From JABAYQ01 sp018608925 (GTDB taxonomy: Bacteria; Bacteroidota; Bacteroidia; Flavobacteriales; UBA7312): DNA of 8,962 bases. This document shows, in pieces, positions 1-5,897 of this stretch (the stretch's first letter is position 1; every line of letters begins with the position of its first letter). The notes under the pieces were generated by a model, which was not told the origin of the DNA, did no database searches, and worked only from the letters and a program-made list of their open reading frames with translations. The position numbers and the translations under genes were made by a program. Location: assembly GCA_037625715.1 (NCBI GenBank), contig JASJHQ010000047.1, positions 1 to 8,962 of the forward strand, given 5' to 3'.

Positions 1-113
1 CAAGAAACGAAGAAGCCATTTTTGCTATAAAAAAAGAAATGGAAAGAACTCCGGAGCTAAAAGTTACTTTACCAAACATAGTAGATCAGAATATTTTAAA
101 AGACCTTTTTTAA
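1..113 (+). CDS. 3' end of an unrecognised protein gene (partial)
   Basis: The third reading frame is open from the window edge to a TAA at 111-113 and gives the last 36 residues of a protein ending in ILKDLF. The other two forward frames give less protein-like sequence, and one is soon interrupted. The tail is charged, rich in Lys and Glu, contains a VTLPNIV stretch, and shows no signal or membrane segment, so a soluble cytoplasmic protein is plausible. I do not recognise the family from so short a tail. It converges on the minus-strand barrel gene, with only 15 bases between the two stop codons. The frame choice rests on composition alone, so confidence is moderate. Confidence 0.5.
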   Translation, partial: RNEEAIFAIKKEMERTPELKVTLPNIVDQNILKDLF

Positions 114-128
114 AAAATTAAGCTTATT

Positions 129-767
129 CTAAAACATTAGACCAATAGAAACGCTAATTCTTAATCCGTCTTTATTAAAAGGATCAATCTCAATTTTTTC
201 GTTGGTCTCAATAATCAATCGACTCTGGCTTACGCTAGAAACATTGTAGCCAGCTAAAACATCCATACTTAAAATTTTGGATAATTTATATTGCACTCCA
301 AAACCTAAACCTCTACTTATATCGGTTGATGACAAGTCATAACCTAGATTAGAATTCTCTCTTCTATCGGTAAAAACTTCATTTTGTTGAGCAAATCCGC
401 CAAAAACAACGAAATAATAACCTTCAGGAGCATTCCATTGGAAATAGTATCTTAATTCGGCCATAAACTTATATCCAGAATATTCTACAGCATTATTGTC
501 AAAAATCTCAACTCCACGAAAAGTGTTTAGCAATCTTTTATCAGAATCATTAATTAGGGAACCAATAAGTTTGTATGAAAGTTGAGAAACATTAGGGCTA
601 TATCCTTTATCTAGAGTATGTTCGTAACCTAAACTATAACTATTAGATTTTAGAAATGGGTCTATTAAGCTAATTGAAACAACATTTTTAGTATCCTTGT
701 AAGATTGAGCCATGGAAGAAATGGTCAGAGAAACGAAAAAAAGAAATATTAAAAATGATTTTTGCAT
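129..767 (-). CDS. small secreted outer-membrane beta-barrel-like protein
   Basis: This is a 212-residue protein with a clear Sec signal peptide: Met-Gln-Lys, a hydrophobic core at about residues 4-18, then SSMA|QS with likely cleavage after Ala20. The mature part alternates polar and hydrophobic residues, is rich in Tyr, Gly and Ser, and ends in a strand with C-terminal Phe (SVSIGLMF), the usual beta-signal of outer-membrane barrels. It contains ELRYYF (104-109) followed by EGYYFVVFGGF (115-125), a pattern I associate with DUF3575-like small barrels of Bacteroidota. I chose the ATG at 765-767 because the signal peptide begins there. The upstream ATG at 798-800 adds eleven unlikely residues and lies upstream of a good -7 promoter box. 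Its function is unknown. The right-hand gene starting at 8388 encodes a similar protein. Confidence 0.82.
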   Translation of the reverse strand: MQKSFLIFLFFVSLTISSMAQSYKDTKNVVSISLIDPFLKSNSYSLGYEHTLDKGYSPNVSQLSYKLIGSLINDSDKRLLNTFRGVEIFDNNAVEYSGYKFMAELRYYFQWNAPEGYYFVVFGGFAQQNEVFTDRRENSNLGYDLSSTDISRGLGFGVQYKLSKILSMDVLAGYNVSSVSQSRLIIETNEKIEIDPFNKDGLRISVSIGLMF

Positions 768-788
768 AAGCTCTAAATTCTGTAAAGA

Positions 789-796
789 CAAAGGTA
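789..796 (-). promoter_or_regulatory. -7 promoter box for the minus-strand barrel gene
   Basis: The minus strand reads TACCTTTG here, an exact match to the Bacteroidota -7 element TAnnTTTG. It lies 21 bases before the ATG at 767, so the inferred leader is only about 15 bases. I see no TTG at the expected -33 spacing. The box is thus supported by its own sequence and position only. Confidence 0.5.
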
Positions 797-854
797 CCAA
801 TATTAAATGAATGTTTTTTAAATTTAAAAAATGACTTCAGTGGATTAAATATTA

Positions 855-862
855 TAGATTTG
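855..862 (+). promoter_or_regulatory. cdd: -7 promoter box for cdd
   Basis: TAGATTTG matches TAnnTTTG exactly and ends 24 bases before the cdd ATG, giving an inferred leader of about 20 bases. The -33 TTG is not evident; the nearest candidate is TTC at 836-838. With the minus-strand box at 789-796 it makes the short gap a divergent promoter region. Confidence 0.5.
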
Positions 863-886
863 ATTTAAGAATTCAATTGAAAAAAA

Positions 887-1369
887 ATGAAAATCCACAA
901 AGAGATTGTTGAAATAATAGAACTAGAAAAAAATGAGCTCAGCGAACTAGATTCTAAACTATTAAACAAAGCCATAGAAGCTTCTGAAAAAGCATATGCG
1001 CCGTACTCAAACTTTAAAGTTGGAGCGTCTTTATTATTAGAAAATGATGAAATATTCTGTGCAAATAACCAAGAAAATGCTGCCTATCCTTCTGGCTTAT
1101 GCGCCGAAAGAATTGCGATTTTTGCTGCAAAGTCTAATGCTCCAGATTCTAAAGTATTAAAAATAGCAATTTATGTTGGCTCTGAAAAAGGAGCCCAAGC
1201 AATGGTTTTTCCTTGTGGATCTTGCAGACAAAGCATCTCTGAATACGAATTCAATCAGGATAAAAATATAGAAATTATCACTCAAAAAAAGGGTTCAAAT
1301 ATCTTCAAGTCAAAGAGCATCAAAAACATACTTCCAAGCTCTTTTAATAGTTCAGATTTAATTGGTTAA
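887..1369 (+). CDS. cdd: cytidine deaminase
   Basis: This enzyme hydrolytically deaminates cytidine and deoxycytidine to uridine and deoxyuridine in pyrimidine salvage in the cytoplasm. The 160-residue protein has the zinc-dependent family signature. Residues 39-46 (PYSNFKVG) and NQENAAYP (61-68) form the nucleoside-binding part. CAER (72-75) supplies zinc ligand Cys72 and catalytic Glu74. PCGSCRQ (109-115) supplies zinc ligands Cys110 and Cys113. Three Cys ligands fit the small homotetrameric class rather than the larger dimeric E. coli type. The length is somewhat above the 130-140 residues usual in that class because of a helical N-terminal extension of about 25 residues. The ATG at 887 follows an A-rich leader without a Shine-Dalgarno sequence. 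pdhA follows in the same direction after 56 bases and appears to have its own promoter. Confidence 0.95.
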   Translation: MKIHKEIVEIIELEKNELSELDSKLLNKAIEASEKAYAPYSNFKVGASLLLENDEIFCANNQENAAYPSGLCAERIAIFAAKSNAPDSKVLKIAIYVGSEKGAQAMVFPCGSCRQSISEYEFNQDKNIEIITQKKGSNIFKSKSIKNILPSSFNSSDLIG

Positions 1370-1395
1370 AGTAATACCTTTTTATATTAAATTTG
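1362..1395 (+). promoter_or_regulatory. pdhA: promoter for pdhA-pdhC
   Basis: TAAATTTG at 1388-1395 is an exact TAnnTTTG -7 box. A TTG at 1362-1364 lies 23 bases upstream, at the outer limit of the spacing reported for Flavobacterium promoters, and overlaps the last codons of cdd. A start near 1400 would give a leader of about 25 bases before the ATG at 1426. This is the best two-part promoter match in the window, though AT-rich DNA gives such matches by chance. Confidence 0.5.
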
Positions 1396-1425
1396 CAACA
1401 ACCTTATTACATATTAAATAATTTA

Positions 1426-2421
1426 ATGGCAAAGTTAGAATCAAAAGAAAAATATTTAAAGTGGTATAAAGACATGCTTTTGTGGAGGAAGTTAGAAGAT
1501 AAAGCTTCAGCATTATATATCCAACAAAAGATCAGAGGTTTTTTACATTTATACAATGGACAAGAAGCTATTCTTGCTGGATGCATAGAAGCAATTGATC
1601 CATCAAAAGACAAAATGATAACCGCATATAGAAACCATGTTCAACCAATTGCAATGGGCGTTGAGCCAAAATTTGTAATGGCAGAATTAATGGGAAAGAT
1701 TACTGGTTGCTCAAAAGGTAACGGAGGATCAATGCATATGTTCAGCAAAAAACATAACTTTTACGGAGGTCATGGTATTGTTGGAGGTCAGATTCCTCTA
1801 GGAGCTGGACTAGCATTTGCAGACAAATTCAATGGATCTGACGCTGTAACATTATGTTTCATGGGAGACGGAGCAGTTCGCCAAGGCTCTCTTCACGAAA
1901 CATTTAACCTTGCGATGCTTTGGAAACTACCAGTAGTTTTCATCTGTGAAAACAATGGATATGCTATGGGAACTTCAGTAGAAAGGACAGCTAATCATAG
2001 CGACATCTGGAAACTAGGTTTAGGATATGAAATGCCATGTGGCCCTGTTGACGGAATGGACATATTAGCCATGAGAGATGCAGTTAAAATAGCTGTAGAT
2101 AGAGCAAGAAAAGGAGAAGGACCAACATTTTTAGAGGCAAAAACATACCGATACAAAGGTCATTCGATGTCTGATGCACAACAATACAGAACCAAAGACG
2201 AAGTTAAAGAATATCAAAAAATTGATCCTTTAAACACTACTTTGGAAATTATCAAAAAAAATAATTTTGCTAGTGAGCAAGAGATAGAAAAAATGCAAAA
2301 TGAGGTGAAGGAGGTTATCGCTGAAGCAATTAAGTTTGCGGAAGAGTCGCCATTTCCAACCGAAAAAGATTTATACGATAGCGTATACGAACAGAGTGAT
2401 TATCCATTTATAAAAGACTAA
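1426..2421 (+). CDS. pdhA: pyruvate dehydrogenase E1 component, alpha subunit
   Basis: With E1 beta, this subunit performs the thiamine-diphosphate-dependent decarboxylation of pyruvate and reductive acetylation of the E2 lipoyl group. The 331-residue length is normal for a separate E1 alpha. Visible motifs are LHLYNGQEA (41-48 region), YRNHVQP (68-74), the glycine-rich GGHGIVGGQIPLGAG stretch (114-128), the thiamine-diphosphate/Mg motif from GDG (147-149) to NN (176-177), and the active-site loop YRYKGHSMSD (241-250). I start at the ATG at 1426. A frame-consistent TTG at 1393 would add eleven poorly conserved residues and lies inside the apparent -7 box. E2 (pdhC) follows after 6 bases, implying one transcript and stoichiometric supply. 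No E1 beta gene is in the window. A branched-chain 2-oxoacid dehydrogenase role is possible, but pairing and sequence favour pyruvate. Confidence 0.95.
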   Translation: MAKLESKEKYLKWYKDMLLWRKLEDKASALYIQQKIRGFLHLYNGQEAILAGCIEAIDPSKDKMITAYRNHVQPIAMGVEPKFVMAELMGKITGCSKGNGGSMHMFSKKHNFYGGHGIVGGQIPLGAGLAFADKFNGSDAVTLCFMGDGAVRQGSLHETFNLAMLWKLPVVFICENNGYAMGTSVERTANHSDIWKLGLGYEMPCGPVDGMDILAMRDAVKIAVDRARKGEGPTFLEAKTYRYKGHSMSDAQQYRTKDEVKEYQKIDPLNTTLEIIKKNNFASEQEIEKMQNEVKEVIAEAIKFAEESPFPTEKDLYDSVYEQSDYPFIKD

Positions 2422-2427
2422 GGAAAG

Positions 2428-3681
2428 ATGGCTGAAGTAGTAAATATGCCAAGACTAAGCGACACCATGACTGAAGGTGTTGTAGCTAAATGGCACAAAA
2501 ATGTAGGAGATAAAATTTCTGAAGGAGACTTATTAGCAGAAATTGAAACAGATAAAGCTACAATGGAATTCGAGAGCTTCCAAGAAGGTGTTTTATTACA
2601 CATTGGAGTAACTGAAGGAAATAAAGCTCCAGTAGATAGTATTCTAGCAATACTTGGAGAAGAAGGAGAAGACATTTCTAGTCTATTAGTGGAAGCTCCT
2701 AAGGAAGAGGTAAAAGAAGAAAAAATAGTAGTAGCTGCAAAAGCTGAACCTAAAAAAGAGGTTGCAGCTCAAGTTCCACCAGCTGTACCACCAGCAGCTC
2801 AACAAGTAGTAACAACTGCTAGTTATACTACTAATTCAGATTCTAAAGGAACAGCTTCTCCTCTAGCGAAAAAGTTAGCGTCAGAGAAAAATATTAACCT
2901 TGCATTGGTAAAGGGTACTGGAGATAACGGAAGAATTATTAAAAGAGATATTGATAATTTCTCAGGAGGTAACGTGGTTCAATCAATAGAAAAGTATTCT
3001 GAAATAGAAGTTTCTCAAATGAGAAAAGTGATTGCACAAAGACTTGGAGAAAGTAAATTTACAGCACCTCACTTCTATTTAACTACTGAAATAAACATGG
3101 ATCAAATTGTAGATGCAAGACAATCTATAAACACAATTGCTCCAATTAAAATTTCGTTTAACGACCTTATTGTTAAAGCTACATCCATGGCTCTTCGCGA
3201 GCACCCACAAGTTAATTCTAGTTGGTTAGAAGATAGAATAAGATTCAACGAGCACATTCATATTGGTGTTGCAATGGCAGTCGAAGATGGATTACTAGTT
3301 CCTGTTGTTAGATTTGCAGATAGCAAAAGGCTAAGCCAAATATCTTCTGAAGTAAAAGAATATGGAGCAAAAGCTAAGGCTAAAAAACTTCAACCAGAAG
3401 ATTGGCAAGGAAATACATTCACGATTTCTAATCTAGGAATGTTCGACATAGAAGCATTTACTGCAATTATTAATCCTCCGGACGCTTGCATTTTAGCTGT
3501 TGGTGGAATAATTGAAAAGCCAGTTGTTAAAAACGGACAGATAGTAGTTGGAAAAACTATGAAGCTTACCCTTTCATGCGATCATAGAGTAGTTGATGGA
3601 GTAGTTGGTTCTAAGTTCTTAGGAACATTAAAATCTTACATAGAAAACCCAATATTATTTTTAGGTGCAAATAGCATTTAA
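2428..3681 (+). CDS. pdhC: pyruvate dehydrogenase E2, dihydrolipoamide acetyltransferase
   Basis: E2 is the core of the pyruvate dehydrogenase complex. It carries the acetyl group on a swinging lipoyl arm and transfers it to CoA. The 417-residue protein has one N-terminal lipoyl domain (about 3-78) with lipoyl-lysine Lys43 in ETDKATME. A Lys/Glu then Ala/Pro-rich flexible linker follows (about 88-140). Next is a peripheral-subunit-binding domain (about 142-178, SPLAKKLA to GRIIKRDI). The acetyltransferase domain (about 190-417) has catalytic His386 and Asp390 in DHRVVDG and a TISNLGMF motif (332-339). The ATG lies 6 bases after the pdhA stop; AAGGA at 2420-2424 is Shine-Dalgarno-like but only 3 bases from the ATG, so translational coupling is more likely. 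The lipoyl domain is single, whereas many E2p proteins have two or three. A strong terminator follows. Confidence 0.95.
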   Translation: MAEVVNMPRLSDTMTEGVVAKWHKNVGDKISEGDLLAEIETDKATMEFESFQEGVLLHIGVTEGNKAPVDSILAILGEEGEDISSLLVEAPKEEVKEEKIVVAAKAEPKKEVAAQVPPAVPPAAQQVVTTASYTTNSDSKGTASPLAKKLASEKNINLALVKGTGDNGRIIKRDIDNFSGGNVVQSIEKYSEIEVSQMRKVIAQRLGESKFTAPHFYLTTEINMDQIVDARQSINTIAPIKISFNDLIVKATSMALREHPQVNSSWLEDRIRFNEHIHIGVAMAVEDGLLVPVVRFADSKRLSQISSEVKEYGAKAKAKKLQPEDWQGNTFTISNLGMFDIEAFTAIINPPDACILAVGGIIEKPVVKNGQIVVGKTMKLTLSCDHRVVDGVVGSKFLGTLKSYIENPILFLGANSI

Positions 3682-3699
3682 TATCAAAAAAATTATTTG

Positions 3700-3732
3700 A
3701 AAGCCTCATCAATTAGATGAGGCTTTTTTTTT
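3700..3732 (+). terminator. Rho-independent terminator after pdhC
   Basis: A perfect 11-base-pair stem is formed by 3700-3710 (AAAGCCTCATC) and 3716-3726 (GATGAGGCTTT), with a 5-base loop AATTA. A run of nine T bases spans 3724-3732 and shares its first three with the stem. It lies 18 bases after the pdhC stop. This is a textbook intrinsic terminator closing the pdhA-pdhC unit. The ATG at 3717-3719 inside its right arm is in frame with recG but is not a credible start. Confidence 0.93.
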
Positions 3733-3743
3733 ATTTTTATAGC

Positions 3744-5837
3744 ATGTATATTTTATCTACATCAATAGAATATCTCAAAGGAGTAGGGCCGAAAAAGTCA
3801 GAAGTTCTTAAAAAAGAACTCAATCTTTTTACTTTCCATGATCTACTTAATTTTTTCCCATTTCGATATATTGACAGATCTAAATTTTACAAACTATCGG
3901 AAATTACCAGTGATTTACCAAACGTTCAGCTAATTGGTAAAATAACTAGTATTGAAACCATAGGGGCTAAACATGCTAAAAGATTAGTTGCGAAGTTTAG
4001 TGATGGAACTAAAACCATAGACTTAATTTGGTTTAAAAACACTAAATGGATAAAGGACAGCATTAAAATTAATACCGACTATGTTGTTTTTGGAAAACCA
4101 AATTTATTCAACGGCAAACTAAACATAGTTCATCCGGAAATGGAAAGCACTAAAACGTTTAATAAAGAAATCGTAAAACGTTTACAACCTGTTTATCATT
4201 CTACAGAAAAATTAAACAACCACGGACTTAACAACAAAACATTTACAAAGCTAGCTCAAGAACTTCTTCCTAAAGTTCTTAATGAAGTAGAAGAAACTCT
4301 TCCCGAATACATTATCGAAAAGCTAAACTTAATATCAAAAAAAGAAGCACTTAAAAACATTCATTTTCCCAAGGATAGCAACACGCTTTTAAAAGCTCAA
4401 TACCGATTAAAATTTGAAGAGCTATTCTATATACAACTTCAGCTCATAAGAATGAAGTTGGTAAGAAAAATGAAACTAAAAGGATTTACTTTTTCTAAGG
4501 TCGATAATTTCTTCAATCGTTTCTTCAACGAAAACTTGCCATTTGAACTAACAAACGCTCAAAAAAGAGTGTTAAAAGAAATTAGAAAAGATTGTGGCGC
4601 CACCCATCAAATGAATAGACTATTACAGGGAGATGTAGGAAGTGGCAAAACGCTTGTTGCTTTAATGAGTATGCTAATTGCTTTAGACAATGGTTTCCAA
4701 ACTTGCTTAATGGCTCCAACAGAAATATTAGCAAATCAGCACTTTGAGACGGTTAGAGAAATGGTTGAAGGACTTCCCATAGAAATACAGCTATTAACAG
4801 GATCCGTTAAGACTAAAAAAAGAAGAGAAATCCACGAAAACTTAGAAAATGGAAAAACTCATATTTTAATAGGAACCCATGCACTATTAGAAGACAAGGT
4901 TAAATATAAAAATCTTGGACTAGTAGTAATAGACGAACAGCACCGATTTGGTGTTGCCCAAAGAGCAAAGATGTGGAAAAAGAATAGTAGGCCACCACAC
5001 GTCTTAGTTATGACGGCCACACCTATTCCTAGGACGCTAGGAATGACTCTATACGGAGATCTTGATATTTCTGTAATTGACGAGCTCCCACCTGGCAGAA
5101 AATCAATTAAAACGGTTTGGAAAAGTGAAAGTGGCCGATTAGCTGCAAACGGAATTATAAAAACCGAAATTGAAAAGGGCAGACAAGTATATATTGTATA
5201 TCCACTAATTAAAGAAAGTGAAAAATTAGATTATAGCAATCTAATGGAAGGATATGAAAATATTTGCAGAACGTTCCCAGATCAAAAGATTAGCATCGTT
5301 CATGGACAAATGAAATCAGAAGACAAAGATTTCGAAATGAACCGTTTTATAAAAAAAGAAACCGAAATAATGGTTGCCACAACCGTAATAGAAGTTGGAG
5401 TAAATGTACCCAACGCCTCGGTTATGGTTATAGAAAGTTCTGAAAGATTTGGCTTATCTCAATTACATCAGCTAAGAGGAAGAGTTGGTAGAGGAGCCGA
5501 ACAATCTTACTGCATACTAATGAGTGGTCATAAAATTAGCATAGAAGGACAAGAACGACTTAAAACAATGGTTAGAACAAATGATGGTTTTGACATTGCA
5601 GAGGTAGATCTAAAACTAAGAGGGCCTGGTGATATGATGGGAACTAAACAAAGCGGAGTTATAGATTTAAAAATCGCAGACATTATAAAAGATAATGCCA
5701 TTTTACAATATGCAAGACAGATAGCAATAGAAATTTTAGACGATGACCCTAAGCTAGAAAAAAGTAAAAATATAGCAATCTTAAAGGAGTATAAACTAAA
5801 AGGCAATAACCATTTAGAATGGAGTAGAATCTCCTAG
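3744..5837 (+). CDS. recG: ATP-dependent DNA helicase RecG
   Basis: RecG is a superfamily 2 DNA translocase that remodels branched DNA, reversing stalled forks and processing Holliday junctions, D-loops and R-loops. The 697-residue protein is full length. The N-terminal part begins IEYLKGVGPKK and includes FPFRYIDR (38-45). An OB-fold wedge domain follows (about 58-130). The first helicase domain has Walker A GDVGSGKT (296-303), APTEILA (324-330), DEQH box (397-400) and TATPIPRT (424-431). The second has VATTVIEVGVNVP (544-556) and QLRGRVGRG (576-584). The C-terminal translocation motif region has LRGPGD (625-630) then GTKQSG (633-638). I start at ATG 3744, where homology-like sequence begins. 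The earlier in-frame ATG at 3717 lies inside the terminator stem and would add an implausible Phe/Tyr-rich leader. pheT follows after 60 bases. Confidence 0.97.
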   Translation: MYILSTSIEYLKGVGPKKSEVLKKELNLFTFHDLLNFFPFRYIDRSKFYKLSEITSDLPNVQLIGKITSIETIGAKHAKRLVAKFSDGTKTIDLIWFKNTKWIKDSIKINTDYVVFGKPNLFNGKLNIVHPEMESTKTFNKEIVKRLQPVYHSTEKLNNHGLNNKTFTKLAQELLPKVLNEVEETLPEYIIEKLNLISKKEALKNIHFPKDSNTLLKAQYRLKFEELFYIQLQLIRMKLVRKMKLKGFTFSKVDNFFNRFFNENLPFELTNAQKRVLKEIRKDCGATHQMNRLLQGDVGSGKTLVALMSMLIALDNGFQTCLMAPTEILANQHFETVREMVEGLPIEIQLLTGSVKTKKRREIHENLENGKTHILIGTHALLEDKVKYKNLGLVVIDEQHRFGVAQRAKMWKKNSRPPHVLVMTATPIPRTLGMTLYGDLDISVIDELPPGRKSIKTVWKSESGRLAANGIIKTEIEKGRQVYIVYPLIKESEKLDYSNLMEGYENICRTFPDQKISIVHGQMKSEDKDFEMNRFIKKETEIMVATTVIEVGVNVPNASVMVIESSERFGLSQLHQLRGRVGRGAEQSYCILMSGHKISIEGQERLKTMVRTNDGFDIAEVDLKLRGPGDMMGTKQSGVIDLKIADIIKDNAILQYARQIAIEILDDDPKLEKSKNIAILKEYKLKGNNHLEWSRIS

Positions 5838-5844
5838 AGAAAAA

Positions 5845-5874
5845 AGCAATAAAAACATTCTTTTTGCTATTTTT
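5845..5874 (+). terminator. possible weak terminator after recG, overlapping the pheT promoter
   Basis: AGCAA (5845-5849) can pair with TTGCT (5864-5868), with a few extra A-T pairs inside after a mismatch; a T-rich run 5870-5874 follows. The stem is short and AT-rich, so termination would be weak at best. The right arm runs into the -7 box of pheT (5868-5875). Confidence 0.28.
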
Positions 5875-5875
5875 G
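5868..5875 (+). promoter_or_regulatory. pheT: -7 promoter box for pheT
   Basis: TATTTTTG is an exact TAnnTTTG match and ends 22 bases before the pheT ATG, so the inferred leader is about 17 bases. No -33 TTG is visible 17-23 bases upstream. The short leader leaves no room for a T-box or attenuator. Confidence 0.5.
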
Positions 5876-5897
5876 TTTCACCTATTAAATTTTTAAA

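Noticed and set aside
94..120. Possible bidirectional terminator between the two convergent genes at the left edge
   Set aside because: The TTTTAAAAG and CTTTTTTAAAA arms pair only imperfectly, with almost no loop and almost no G-C pairs. Runs of A and T alone explain it.
1407..1613. Antisense open frame opposite the start of pdhA
   Set aside because: It lies entirely opposite strongly conserved E1 alpha coding sequence and has no recognisable product; it is a shadow frame.
2418..2675. Antisense open frame opposite the lipoyl domain of pdhC
   Set aside because: Its Ser/Pro/Leu-rich translation mirrors the codons of the real gene, and it has no promoter or family resemblance.
5528..5806. Antisense open frame opposite the end of recG, with hydrophobic stretches
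   Set aside because: The hydrophobic look comes from reading Lys/Asp/Glu-rich codons backwards. It lies opposite the conserved C-terminal motifs of RecG.
5821..5834. GGAG...CTCC hairpin at the end of recG
   Set aside because: A four-base stem inside the coding region with no T-run; too short to support.
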